The position numbers and the translations under genes are program-made. The notes under the pieces are model-generated. The model saw only the letters and a program-made list of their open reading frames with translations. It did no database searches and was not told the origin of the DNA. Shown here one piece after another: positions 1-5,418 of a DNA stretch of 7,440 nucleotides. Position 1 is the stretch's first letter, and every line of letters starts with the position of its first letter. The DNA comes from Pseudonocardia sp. (GTDB taxonomy: Bacteria; Actinomycetota; Actinomycetes; Mycobacteriales; Pseudonocardiaceae), in assembly GCA_030453005.1 (NCBI GenBank), contig JAKDLE010000123.1, forward strand, positions 1 through 7,440. Reading direction: 5' to 3'.

Positions 1-1
1 C

Positions 2-73
2 GACGTGGTGTCCGGCGTGGTGGTGGGCGAGGTGGAGCTGCACGCCCACGGCGCGACGTCCGCCAACACCTGA
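2..73 (+). CDS. C-terminal end of an unidentified protein (partial)
   Basis: The first bases read as 23 sense codons followed by TGA, and every one of those codons ends in G or C, as in the real genes of this window. The tail is rich in valine and ends HAHGATSANT. The gene begins upstream of the window. Too little is visible to name a family. It lies on the same strand as the cobalt transporter operon and stops 78 bases before cbiM, so it could be an upstream neighbour or simply an unrelated gene. That it is coding rests on codon use alone. Confidence 0.55.
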   Translation, partial: DVVSGVVVGEVELHAHGATSANT

Positions 74-87
74 GCACCTGTTCATAC

Positions 88-117
88 TTGCAATCGGTTC
101 CGTCGCCGTCGTAGGTT
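88..117 (+). promoter_or_regulatory. Possible housekeeping promoter for the cbiMNQO operon
   Basis: TTGCAA (88-93) and TAGGTT (112-117) are separated by 18 bases. They fit a relaxed actinobacterial -35/-10 pair, the -10 matching TAnnnT. Transcription would start near 123-125, giving a leader of under 30 bases before the cbiM ATG at 152. TTGCAA is also palindromic and resembles one half of the paired TTGCAA element bound by the nickel repressor Nur in Streptomyces, but no second half is visible at the right spacing. The call is by eye only. Confidence 0.4.
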
Positions 118-141
118 GTCGGCGACCTCATCGTCGGATCC

Positions 142-146
142 GGGAG
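142..146 (+). promoter_or_regulatory. Ribosome binding site of cbiM
   Basis: GGGAG lies five bases before the ATG at 152. It supports that start over the in-frame TTG at 116, which would place 12 residues ahead of the metal-binding N-terminus. In CbiM/NikM proteins the initiator Met and His2 need to be at the very N-terminus because they help coordinate the metal. Confidence 0.6.
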
Positions 147-151
147 CCCGC

Positions 152-838
152 ATGCACATCGCCGAGGGCTACCTGCCCCCGTTGCACGCCGCCGCGTGGA
201 CCGTCGTCGCCGCACCGTTCGTGGTGCACGGCGCACGCGCCGTGGTCCGGCAGGTCCGTGCCGACCCGGACTCGAAGCTGCTGCTCGGTGCGGCGGGTGC
301 GTTCAGTTTCGTGCTGTCCGCGCTGAAGATCCCCTCGGTCACCGGGTCGAGCTCGCACCCCACCGGCGTGGGGCTCGGCGCGATCCTGTTCCGGCCGCCG
401 GTGATGGCACTGCTGGGCACGATCGTGCTCACGTTCCAGGCCCTGCTGCTCGCCCATGGCGGGATCACCACGCTCGGTGCGAACGCGTTCTCGATGGCGG
501 TCGTCGGGCCGTGGACGGCGTACGGGGTGTTCGTGCTGGTCCGCGCGCTCGGCGGGGGCCTGTCGGTCGGGGTGTTCCTGGCGGCGGCGCTCGCGAACCT
601 CGCCACCTACTCGACCACGTCGGTGCAGTTGGCGCTCGCCTACCCGGACGCGGCGTCCGGGGTGCTCGGCGCGATCGTCAAGTTCGGGTCGATCTTCGCC
701 ATCACCCAGATCCCGCTCGCGGTCAGCGAGGGGCTGCTCACCGTGCTCGTCGTGCGGCTGCTCCGCCAGGTCAGCCTCCCCGAGCTCACCCGCCTCGGTG
801 TGTTCCGGCGGCCGGCCGTCTCCGTGAAGGAGGCCTGA
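152..838 (+). CDS. cbiM: Energy-coupling factor cobalt transporter, substrate-binding membrane subunit CbiM
   Basis: A 228-residue polytopic membrane protein, the metal-recognition (S) component of the ECF cobalt uptake system in the cytoplasmic membrane. The protein begins [10 protein letters not shown], the hallmark N-terminus of CbiM/NikM. In solved family members the amino group of Met1, His2 and a His in the first extracytoplasmic loop coordinate the metal. Here His2 and His69 (in TGSSSHPTG, 65-73) match. Further conserved pieces are [12 protein letters not shown] (72-83) and [18 protein letters not shown] near 184-201. Length is normal. It is the first gene of cbiMNQO, with cbiN starting one base after its stop. 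The presence of cbiN argues for cobalt rather than nickel, since nickel systems usually use NikL/NikN or a fused NikMN. Specificity is inferred from context, not shown directly. Confidence 0.93.
   Translation: MHIAEGYLPPLHAAAWTVVAAPFVVHGARAVVRQVRADPDSKLLLGAAGAFSFVLSALKIPSVTGSSSHPTGVGLGAILFRPPVMALLGTIVLTFQALLLAHGGITTLGANAFSMAVVGPWTAYGVFVLVRALGGGLSVGVFLAAALANLATYSTTSVQLALAYPDAASGVLGAIVKFGSIFAITQIPLAVSEGLLTVLVVRLLRQVSLPELTRLGVFRRPAVSVKEA
826..833 (+). promoter_or_regulatory. Strong ribosome binding site of cbiN, inside the end of cbiM
   Basis: GAAGGAGG, a near-perfect anti-16S match, sits in the last codons of cbiM six bases before the GTG at 840. It fixes the cbiN start and suggests that the small accessory subunit is translated efficiently relative to its neighbours. 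Confidence 0.75.
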
Positions 839-839
839 G

Positions 840-1154
840 GTGTCGCGTTTCTCGTTGGTCAACTGGCTGCTGGTGCTCGCCGTCGTCGTGCTCGCGGCGG
901 TACCGCTGGTGTTCGTCGACAGCGAGACCGGGTTCGGCGGCGCCGACGGTCTGGCGGCCGAGCGGATCGAGGCCGAGAACCCCGGCTTCGCACCGTGGGC
1001 CACGCCGGTCTTCGAGCCCGGGTCGGAGACGGCCTCCGGGCTGTTCGCGCTGCAGGCGGCGGTCGGGGCCGGGTTCCTCGGCTACTTCTTCGGCGCGGCC
1101 CGCACCCGACGCAGGCTGACCCGACACGCACTCGGGCCCGACGACCCGGCCTGA
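840..1154 (+). CDS. cbiN: Energy-coupling factor cobalt transporter, small accessory subunit CbiN
   Basis: A 104-residue protein with the CbiN layout: a first membrane helix (about 7-26), an extracytoplasmic loop and a second membrane helix (about 67-86), then a short basic cytoplasmic tail. The loop carries the family pattern: GADGLA (34-39), AENPGFAPW (45-53), and ASGLFALQAAVGAG leading into helix 2. In studied cobalt systems CbiN assists CbiM in loading Co(II). It is not part of the energising module. The GTG start at 840 is supported by the strong ribosome binding site in the end of cbiM. Its TGA shares one base with the cbiQ ATG (TGATG), which points to translational coupling. Confidence 0.92.
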   Translation: MSRFSLVNWLLVLAVVVLAAVPLVFVDSETGFGGADGLAAERIEAENPGFAPWATPVFEPGSETASGLFALQAAVGAGFLGYFFGAARTRRRLTRHALGPDDPA

Positions 1155-1888
1155 TGCAGTCGCTCGACACCCTCGCCCACACCAACCCCTGGCGCAGGCG
1201 GCATCCGGCGGAGAAGGCGGTGCTCGCCTTCGGGCTGCTCGGCTGCGCGGTGGCGCTGCCGCCGTGGCCGGGTGCGCTGCTCGTCGGAGCGGTCGCGCTC
1301 GCCGCCCTGCTCGGGCCGGTGGGGCTGGTCCCGGCGGCGCTGTGGCGGGCGATGCGTGCGCCGCTGGTGTTCGTCGCGGTCGGGTCGCTGCCGCTGCTGG
1401 TGGCGGTCGGCGGAGACCCGCTGGTCCGCTTCGCCCCGGAGGGGCTCGGCCCGGCCGCCGGTCTCGCCGGGCGGGCCGTCGCCGCCCTGCTGTGCCTGAT
1501 CCTGTTCGCCGTCACCACGCCGCTGTCGGACACGCTGCCGCGGCTGGAACGGGTCGGGGTGCCGCCCGCCGTCGTCGAGGTGGCCGCGTTGGTCTACCGC
1601 CTGCTGTTCCTGCTGCTCGCGACGGCGTCGACCGTGCGCGAGGCGCAGGCGCGGCGGCTGGGCTTCCGCACCTGGGCCACCACCTACCGCTGCGTCGCCG
1701 CGCAGGCGGGGGCGATCTTCGTCGGCGCGTTCGACCGGGCTCGGCGCCTGGAGCAGGGGCTCGCCCTGCGCGGCTACACCGGCTCGCTGCGGGTGCAGGT
1801 GCCGTCGCGACCGGTGTCCCCGGCGTTCCTCGCCTGCTCGGTGGGGCTGGTCGGGGCGGTCGTCGGGTGTGCGACGGTGCTCGGGTGA
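1154..1888 (+). CDS. cbiQ: Energy-coupling factor cobalt transporter, transmembrane T component CbiQ
   Basis: A 244-residue membrane protein, the T component that links the S component CbiM to the ATPase. The N-terminus carries NPWRRRHPAEKAVLAFG (11-27), the usual cytoplasmic lead-in of CbiQ. Hydrophobic stretches lie at about 22-56, 69-85, 102-122 and 222-243. The two coupling-helix signatures that dock into the ATPases are visible: VREAQARRLG (161-170) and RARRLEQGLALRG (195-207), corresponding to the family's A-R-R-x-G and R-x-R-x-x-x-A-x-x-x-R-G motifs. The ATG at 1154 overlaps the cbiN stop by one base. The GTG of cbiO overlaps the cbiQ stop by four bases. Confidence 0.92.
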   Translation: MQSLDTLAHTNPWRRRHPAEKAVLAFGLLGCAVALPPWPGALLVGAVALAALLGPVGLVPAALWRAMRAPLVFVAVGSLPLLVAVGGDPLVRFAPEGLGPAAGLAGRAVAALLCLILFAVTTPLSDTLPRLERVGVPPAVVEVAALVYRLLFLLLATASTVREAQARRLGFRTWATTYRCVAAQAGAIFVGAFDRARRLEQGLALRGYTGSLRVQVPSRPVSPAFLACSVGLVGAVVGCATVLG

Positions 1889-2754
1889 CGCCCGTCCTCG
1901 CCGCCCGCGGCGTGTCCTTCTCCTACGAGCCCGGACGCCCGGTGCTCGACGACGCCGACCTCGCCCTGCACGCCGGGCGCCGCGTCGCCGTGCTCGGCCC
2001 GAACGGCGGGGGCAAGACGACCCTGTTCCGGCTGCTCGCCGGAGCGCTCGTCCCGTCCGCGGGGGAGGTGCTGCTCGACGGCGTCCCCGTCGTGCGGACC
2101 CGCCGTGGGCTCACGGCGCTGCGGTCGCAGGTACAGCTCGTGCTGCAGGACCCGGACGACCAGCTGTTCTCCGCGAGCGTCGGGCAGGACGTCTCCTTCG
2201 GACCGGTGAACCTGGGGCTCCCGGCCGCGGCGGTACAGGCCCGCGTCGACGGCGCCCTGCACGCGCTCGGCATCGCCGACCTCGCCGACCGGCCGACCCA
2301 TCTGCTGTCGTTCGGGCAGAAGAAGCGGGTGGCCGTCGCGGGTGCCGTGGCCATGGCGCCGCGGCTGCTCGTGCTCGACGAGCCCACCGCGGGCCTCGAC
2401 CCGGCCGGGGTCGAGGAGCTGCTGCTCACGCTGGCCGCACTGCACGCGGACGGCACCACGCCCGTGCTGTCCACCCACGACGTCGACCTCGCCCACCGGT
2501 GGGCCGACGAGGTGGCCGTCGTCGCGCAGCGCCGGGTCGTCGCCGGTCCGGCCGAGGACATCCTCGGCGACGCCGCCCTGCTGCGTGCCGCGCGCCTCGG
2601 TCCGGCCTGGGCTCCCGCCGTGCACCGCCTGCTGCGACACGGCGGTGTCGACGCCCGGCCCCGCACGGCGGCCGATCTGCACGACCTGCTCCCCACACCG
2701 GTGGGATGCGACACTCCGGGACCGCCCGGGTCGACAGGCACCGTCGCCCCGTGA
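1885..2754 (+). CDS. cbiO: Energy-coupling factor cobalt transporter, ATP-binding subunit CbiO
   Basis: A 289-residue ABC-type ATPase that powers cobalt uptake; a homodimer is expected because only one ATPase gene is present. Motifs, in order: Walker A GPNGGGKT (38-45), Q-loop Gln88 in LQDPDDQLFS, the signature LSFGQ (141-145, Phe instead of the usual Gly as is common in CbiO), Walker B LLVLDEP (161-167) with catalytic Glu166, D-loop AGLD and the switch His198 in STHD. GTG at 1885 overlaps the cbiQ stop (GTGA). The last 20 or so residues, after HDLLPTP, are Gly/Pro-rich and unlike a folded domain. They contain one copy of the GGNATGCGACAC motif described in the findings. Confidence 0.93.
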   Translation: MTPVLAARGVSFSYEPGRPVLDDADLALHAGRRVAVLGPNGGGKTTLFRLLAGALVPSAGEVLLDGVPVVRTRRGLTALRSQVQLVLQDPDDQLFSASVGQDVSFGPVNLGLPAAAVQARVDGALHALGIADLADRPTHLLSFGQKKRVAVAGAVAMAPRLLVLDEPTAGLDPAGVEELLLTLAALHADGTTPVLSTHDVDLAHRWADEVAVVAQRRVVAGPAEDILGDAALLRAARLGPAWAPAVHRLLRHGGVDARPRTAADLHDLLPTPVGCDTPGPPGSTGTVAP

Positions 2755-2825
2755 GTGGCACCATGGCGGACGGCGGTCACGTGGTTCTCCAGGCCACGGC
2801 TGTATCGGCACCGCCGGTGAGTGGC
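2751..2825 (+). repeat. Short direct repeat GTGAGTGGC (2751-2759 and 2817-2825)
   Basis: The 9-mer GTGAGTGGC occurs twice, 66 bases (22 codons) apart, in the gap between the cbiO stop and the DUF3099 start. Both copies are in frame with the DUF3099 gene and look like start codons; the first overlaps the cbiO stop. They could be alternative starts or a coincidence. Confidence 0.3.
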
Positions 2826-2841
2826 GCTCCCGGGCGCAGGC

Positions 2842-2847
2842 GAGGAG
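2842..2847 (+). promoter_or_regulatory. Ribosome binding site choosing the DUF3099 start
   Basis: GAGGAG lies five bases before the GTG at 2853. It favours this start over the in-frame GTG at 2751, which overlaps the cbiO stop as GTGA and would add 34 low-complexity residues. Confidence 0.6.
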
Positions 2848-2852
2848 ATACC

Positions 2853-3167
2853 GTGGCCGACCCGCAGCATGCGGCGAACCCGGTCCTGATCACGGACGCG
2901 GTGATGTCCTACGAGGAGGGGCTCGCCGCGCGCAAGCACCGCTACAAGATCATGATGGGTCTGCGGATCCCGCTCATGATCCTGGCTGCGGTGTTCTACT
3001 CCGTGCCGTGGCTCGCGGTCACCCTGCTCGTGCTCTCCATCCCGCTGCCGTGGATGGCCGTGCTGATCGCCAACGACCGGCGCCCGAAGAAGCGCGAGGA
3101 GACGAACCGCTACCGGCCCGACCGCAAGCAGATCGAACGCCGCGAACACCCCGTCATCGACGGCTGA
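2853..3167 (+). CDS. DUF3099 family small membrane protein
   Basis: A 104-residue protein with the DUF3099 layout: VLITDAVMSYEEG near the N-terminus (11-23), a basic stretch RKHRYKIMMGLRIP (27-40), two closely spaced membrane helices (about 33-50 and 52-73) separated by a short PW turn, then IANDRRPKKRE and a charged cytoplasmic tail. The family is actinobacterial and has no assigned function that I know of. Start: GTG at 2853 with a good ribosome binding site. A longer version from the GTG at 2751 stays open and would be coupled to cbiO, but the extra residues do not look like a conserved domain. The gene follows cbiO by 98 bases without a recognisable promoter or terminator between them. 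It may be co-transcribed, but a role in cobalt transport is not indicated. Confidence 0.85.
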   Translation: MADPQHAANPVLITDAVMSYEEGLAARKHRYKIMMGLRIPLMILAAVFYSVPWLAVTLLVLSIPLPWMAVLIANDRRPKKREETNRYRPDRKQIERREHPVIDG

Positions 3168-3189
3168 CAGGTCGGGGTCCGAGGGTCAG
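3164..3189. terminator. Symmetrical hairpin containing both convergent stop codons
   Basis: CTGAC (3164-3168) pairs with GTCAG (3185-3189), and an inner TCGG (3172-3175) pairs with CCGA (3179-3182). The TGA of the DUF3099 gene (3165-3167) and the stop of the kinase on the other strand (3186-3188) both lie inside the outer stem. There is no T tract on either strand, so this would be a GC-type or Rho-assisted bidirectional terminator. The stem is short, so the assignment is tentative. Confidence 0.4.
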
Positions 3190-3450
3190 TGCGGCGCAGC
3201 GGGCCGTGCCCCGAAGGCGGACACGGCATCGGCCGCGGCCGCGCAGCCTGCGCGGAGCGCCTCCTCCGGGCTCGCCCCGCGCAGCCACACCCCAGCAGAC
3301 CCGCGTCGAATGCGTCGCCTGCGCCGGTGGGATCGACGACCGTGATCGACCGCGGCAGGAGTCCGGCCTCTCCCTCGCGACCCACCCAGCGTGCGCGCCG
3401 CGGTCCGTCCGTGACGGCGACCGCGTCGACCGTGTCCAGCAGACCCCGTC

Positions 3451-3510
3451 GCCGATCCGCCCAGTGCCGATCCGCCCAGTGCCGATCCGCCCAGTGCCGA
3501 TCCGCCCAGT
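3451..3510. repeat. Four perfect tandem copies of a 15-bp unit inside the kinase gene
   Basis: GCCGATCCGCCCAGT occurs four times without a mismatch (3451-3465, 3466-3480, 3481-3495, 3496-3510). On the kinase strand and frame each unit encodes Leu-Gly-Gly-Ser-Ala, directly after PNADELAA. The unit is a multiple of three, so copy number changes would lengthen a Gly/Ser loop without altering the frame. Perfect identity suggests recent expansion by slippage or an assembly artefact. Confidence 0.95.
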
Positions 3511-3558
3511 GCTGCGAGCTCGTCGGCGTTGGGCAGCAGCAGGTCCACACCGCGCACC

Positions 3559-3579
3559 CACCCCCGGAACCCGGGGGTG
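3559..3579. repeat. Perfect 9-bp inverted repeat with a 3-base loop
   Basis: CACCCCCGG, loop AAC, CCGGGGGTG. The stem is perfect and all but one base pair is G:C, so it would be extremely stable in RNA or single-stranded DNA. It lies within the kinase coding sequence (the stretch reading LTPGFRGW), about 20 bases from one of the frame breaks. It is most likely a by-product of codon choice and could promote polymerase slippage. It has no T tract and is not placed as a terminator. Confidence 0.6.
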
Positions 3580-4105
3580 AGCGCGGGCGCCGCCTGCGGG
3601 CGACCGAGGTGCTCAGCCCCGCCGCGCGTGCCGCGTCCAGTGCGGCGAGCCCGGCGGCCCGCGACGAGGGGTCCAGCAGCACGTAGCCCGAGAGGTGCAG
3701 GTGCTCGGCGCCGTCGAAGTCGGGCAGGTCGGCCGGGGTGAGACGGGCCGCGGCCCCGCGGTCGGAGAGCATCGTGCGGTCGCCGTCGAGCAGCACCACG
3801 ACCGTGCACGTCGGCTCCCCGGGGTCGACGGCCAGCGCGGTCGTCACCCCGGCGGCACGCAGCCCGGCTGCGGCGGCGCGCCCGGCGGCGTCGTCGCCGA
3901 CCCGGCCCACCAGCGTGACCCGGGCGCCCAGGTGCGCGATCCAGGCCGCGGTGTTCGCCCCCGCCCCACCCGCGTCCTCGGAGATCATCACCTCGGAAGG
4001 TGAACCGACGATCCTGACGGGGAGTGCTGCCGAGCCGGTGATCACGCACACGAGCACCTCCGCGCCGTCTTGTCCGGCCCTCACGCGTGGCCGTCCGAGG
4101 CCCTG

Positions 4106-4118
4106 ATGCGTGTCGCAT
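4106..4118. promoter_or_regulatory. Palindrome ATGCG-TGT-CGCAT upstream of the kinase core
   Basis: A perfect 5-bp inverted repeat around a 3-base centre, in the atypical stretch between psuG and the recognisable kinase. On the minus strand it contains the GGNATGCGACAC motif also present at 5131 and 2703. An operator is possible, but no regulator gene is visible in the window. Confidence 0.3.
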
Positions 4119-4233
4119 GCCGTAGCGCGCCGTGCTGATCCGGGCGGGCACGTCCGCGCCGGGAACAGCCGGGGGCCGACGGCGCCGACCTGCACGTCGA
4201 CGGCCACGACGACCCGCACCGGCCCGTCGACGC

Positions 4234-5151
4234 TCACCGGCTCAGCTCCACCGCGACCCGCGCGGCCAGCTCGGCGTTGGCCCGCACCAGTGCGAGGTTG
4301 GTGCGCAGGCTCGCACCGCCGCTGCGGGTGTGGAAGAACTCCAGCAGTGCAGGCGTGACGTCCTTGCCGGTCACGCCTGCTCGGGTGAGCTCGGCGAGGC
4401 CCCCGGCGAGCAGACGGTCGTGCAGGGCGGCGTCGAGCTCGTCGTCGACGGGGACGGGCTGCGCGAGCACGGCCCCCGTGCCCGGCGCGAGCGCGCGGTG
4501 GGCCCGCCACACCGCGGCCGCGTCGGTGGCGGTGTCGACGCGCCACGGCACGGGACGGCCGGAGTCGCGCCGGTAGAAGCCGGGGAAGGCGTCGGTGCCG
4601 TACCCGAGCACCGGCACGGACTCGGTCTCCAGCACCTCCAGCGTGGCGGCGACGTCGAGGATCGACTTCACCCCGGAGCAGACGACCAGCACGCCGGTGC
4701 GGGCGAGCGCAGCGAGGTCGGCGGAGACGTCCCAGGTGTCCCGCGCCCCGCGGTGCACCCCGCCGAGGCCGCCGGTGGCGAACACCTGCACGCCCGCCGC
4801 GGCCGCCAGTGCGGACGTGGCGGCCACCGTGGTGGCGCCGTCGCGCCCCAGCCCGACGGCCGCGCCGAGGTCGCGGACCGAGACCTTGACGAGGTCGCCG
4901 CCACACACCCGGTCCAGCTCGGCGGGGGACAGACCCACCCGCGGCACCCCGTCGAGTACGGCCACGGTGGCCGGGACGGCGCCGTGGGCCCGCACGGCGT
5001 CCTCCAGCTCGTCGGCGGCCGTCCGGTTCTGCGGAGCGGGCAGGCCGTGGGCGAGCAGAGTGCTCTCCAGAGCCACGACGGCGCGGCCCCGGGAGAGCGC
5101 GTCCCGTACTTCAGGGGACGGCAGGGCGACGGAATGCGACACGTGCGGCAT
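4234..5151 (-). CDS. psuG: Pseudouridine-5'-phosphate glycosidase PsuG
   Basis: A 305-residue cytosolic enzyme, normal length for the family. It cleaves the C-glycosidic bond of pseudouridine 5'-phosphate to uracil and ribose 5-phosphate, the second step of pseudouridine breakdown. Motifs matching the E. coli enzyme: VALESTLLAHGLPAPQN (26-42) with Glu29, the counterpart of Glu31; GGDLVKVSVRDLG with Lys89; FATGGLGGVHRGA and the metal-ligand Asp141 in the following TWDVSADL; CSGVKSILD with the Schiff-base-type Lys162 (E. coli Lys166); and TGKDVTPALLEF plus GGASLRTNLALVRNNA-like residues near the C-terminus. All expected catalytic residues are present. The start is uncertain among ATG 5151, ATG 5154, GTG 5142 and ATG 5163, none with a good ribosome binding site. 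All abut or overlap the divergent DUF3039 gene. The stop overlaps the GTG at 4237 of the kinase. Confidence 0.93.
   Translation of the reverse strand: MPHVSHSVALPSPEVRDALSRGRAVVALESTLLAHGLPAPQNRTAADELEDAVRAHGAVPATVAVLDGVPRVGLSPAELDRVCGGDLVKVSVRDLGAAVGLGRDGATTVAATSALAAAAGVQVFATGGLGGVHRGARDTWDVSADLAALARTGVLVVCSGVKSILDVAATLEVLETESVPVLGYGTDAFPGFYRRDSGRPVPWRVDTATDAAAVWRAHRALAPGTGAVLAQPVPVDDELDAALHDRLLAGGLAELTRAGVTGKDVTPALLEFFHTRSGGASLRTNLALVRANAELAARVAVELSR
5134..5151. promoter_or_regulatory. Imperfect palindrome at the psuG / DUF3039 divergent junction
   Basis: ATGC-GA-CACGTG-CG-GCAT, symmetrical at 14 of 18 positions with a CACGTG centre. It covers the proposed psuG start codon (5149-5151, read on the minus strand) and ends one base before the first possible DUF3039 ATG. 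Its left part belongs to the GGNATGCGACAC motif (5131-5142). A bound repressor here could control both genes, but this is inferred from position and symmetry only. Confidence 0.35.
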
Positions 5152-5161
5152 CATGGACGAC

Positions 5162-5410
5162 ATGGCGACCCAGGTTCTGCCCGACGTCGAGACCCGCCCG
5201 GAGGGCACCGACAGCACGGGCACCGACGAGCCCAAGATGTTCCACTACGTGAAGAAGAACAAGATCGCGGAGAGTGCGGTGCTGGGCAACATGGTCCAGG
5301 CCCTGTGCGGCGAGACGTTCCCGGTCACGCGGTCCCCCAAGCCCGGCTCCCCGGTGTGCCCGGACTGCAAGAAGATCTTCGAGGGCCTCAAGCCCGGGGG
5401 AGACGGCTGA
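5162..5410 (+). CDS. DUF3039 domain-containing protein, probable small zinc-binding protein
   Basis: An 82-residue protein from ATG 5162 (85 from the in-frame ATG 5153). The N-terminal part MATQVLPDVETRPEG is acidic and probably flexible. The conserved part reads KMFHYVKKNKIAESAVLGNMVQALCGE followed by PVCPDCKKIFEGL. His28, Cys49, Cys66 and Cys69 form a plausible zinc-ribbon-like set. The DUF3039 family is actinobacterial; I know of no established role. It diverges from psuG with no free intergenic space, so its promoter must lie within the psuG 5' end or it is translated from a leaderless message. The methyltransferase follows nine bases after its stop in the same direction, so the two form a probable two-gene unit. 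Confidence 0.85.
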   Translation: MATQVLPDVETRPEGTDSTGTDEPKMFHYVKKNKIAESAVLGNMVQALCGETFPVTRSPKPGSPVCPDCKKIFEGLKPGGDG

Positions 5411-5418
5411 CTCCCGCG

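Larger units (their letters stand above)
3186..4237 (-). pseudogene. PfkB-family sugar kinase, probable pseudouridine kinase, broken by three frameshifts
   Basis: Joining three frames gives a recognisable ribokinase/PfkB protein: GGAGANTAAW, then VTLVGRVGDDAAGRA, HLHLSGYVLLDP, LLLPNADELAAL, VAVTDGPRRARW, and the active-site motif DPTGAGDAFDAG with the catalytic Asp of GAGD. In catabolic operons this partner of PsuG phosphorylates pseudouridine to pseudouridine 5'-phosphate. Frame breaks lie at a GGG run near 3598-3600 (one base short), the CCCC run 3444-3447 (one extra) and the CCCC run 3290-3293 (one short). Repairing them restores a full-length C-terminal half ending at 3186. Four copies of a 15-bp repeat are inserted after NADELAAL. 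The N-terminus is abnormal: the usual Gly-Asp after the first beta strand is missing (VLVCVITG), and 60 open codons precede it. GTG 4237 overlaps the psuG stop as GTGA, a plausible ancestral coupled start. GTG 4084 is an alternative. Sequencing error remains possible. Confidence 0.75.

Noticed and set aside
74..151. Cobalamin riboswitch before cbiM
   Set aside because: The space is too short and no B12-box-like sequence is visible.
128..1003. Long minus-strand open frame opposite cbiM and cbiN
   Set aside because: It is Arg/Gly/His-rich with no recognisable domain and lies opposite strongly supported genes; typical shadow frame in high-GC DNA.
2716..2729. Hairpin CCGGG-ACCG-CCCGG as a cbi operon terminator
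   Set aside because: Only a 5-bp stem, inside the cbiO coding sequence and without a T tract; common by chance at this GC content.
3230..3241. Palindrome CGGCCGCGGCCG
   Set aside because: Falls in an alanine-rich coding stretch (GCG/GCC codons); expected from composition.
3451..3510. Four-copy repeat as a CRISPR array
   Set aside because: Units are 15 bp, directly adjacent with no spacers, and lie inside a coding region.
3451..3510. Repeat as a phase-variation switch
   Set aside because: The unit length is a multiple of three, so copy number changes do not shift the frame.
4132..5411. Long plus-strand open frames opposite psuG
   Set aside because: Composition is low-complexity (Arg, Gly, His, Ala), and the opposite strand encodes a clear full-length PsuG. 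Only their ends, the DUF3039 and methyltransferase genes, are real.
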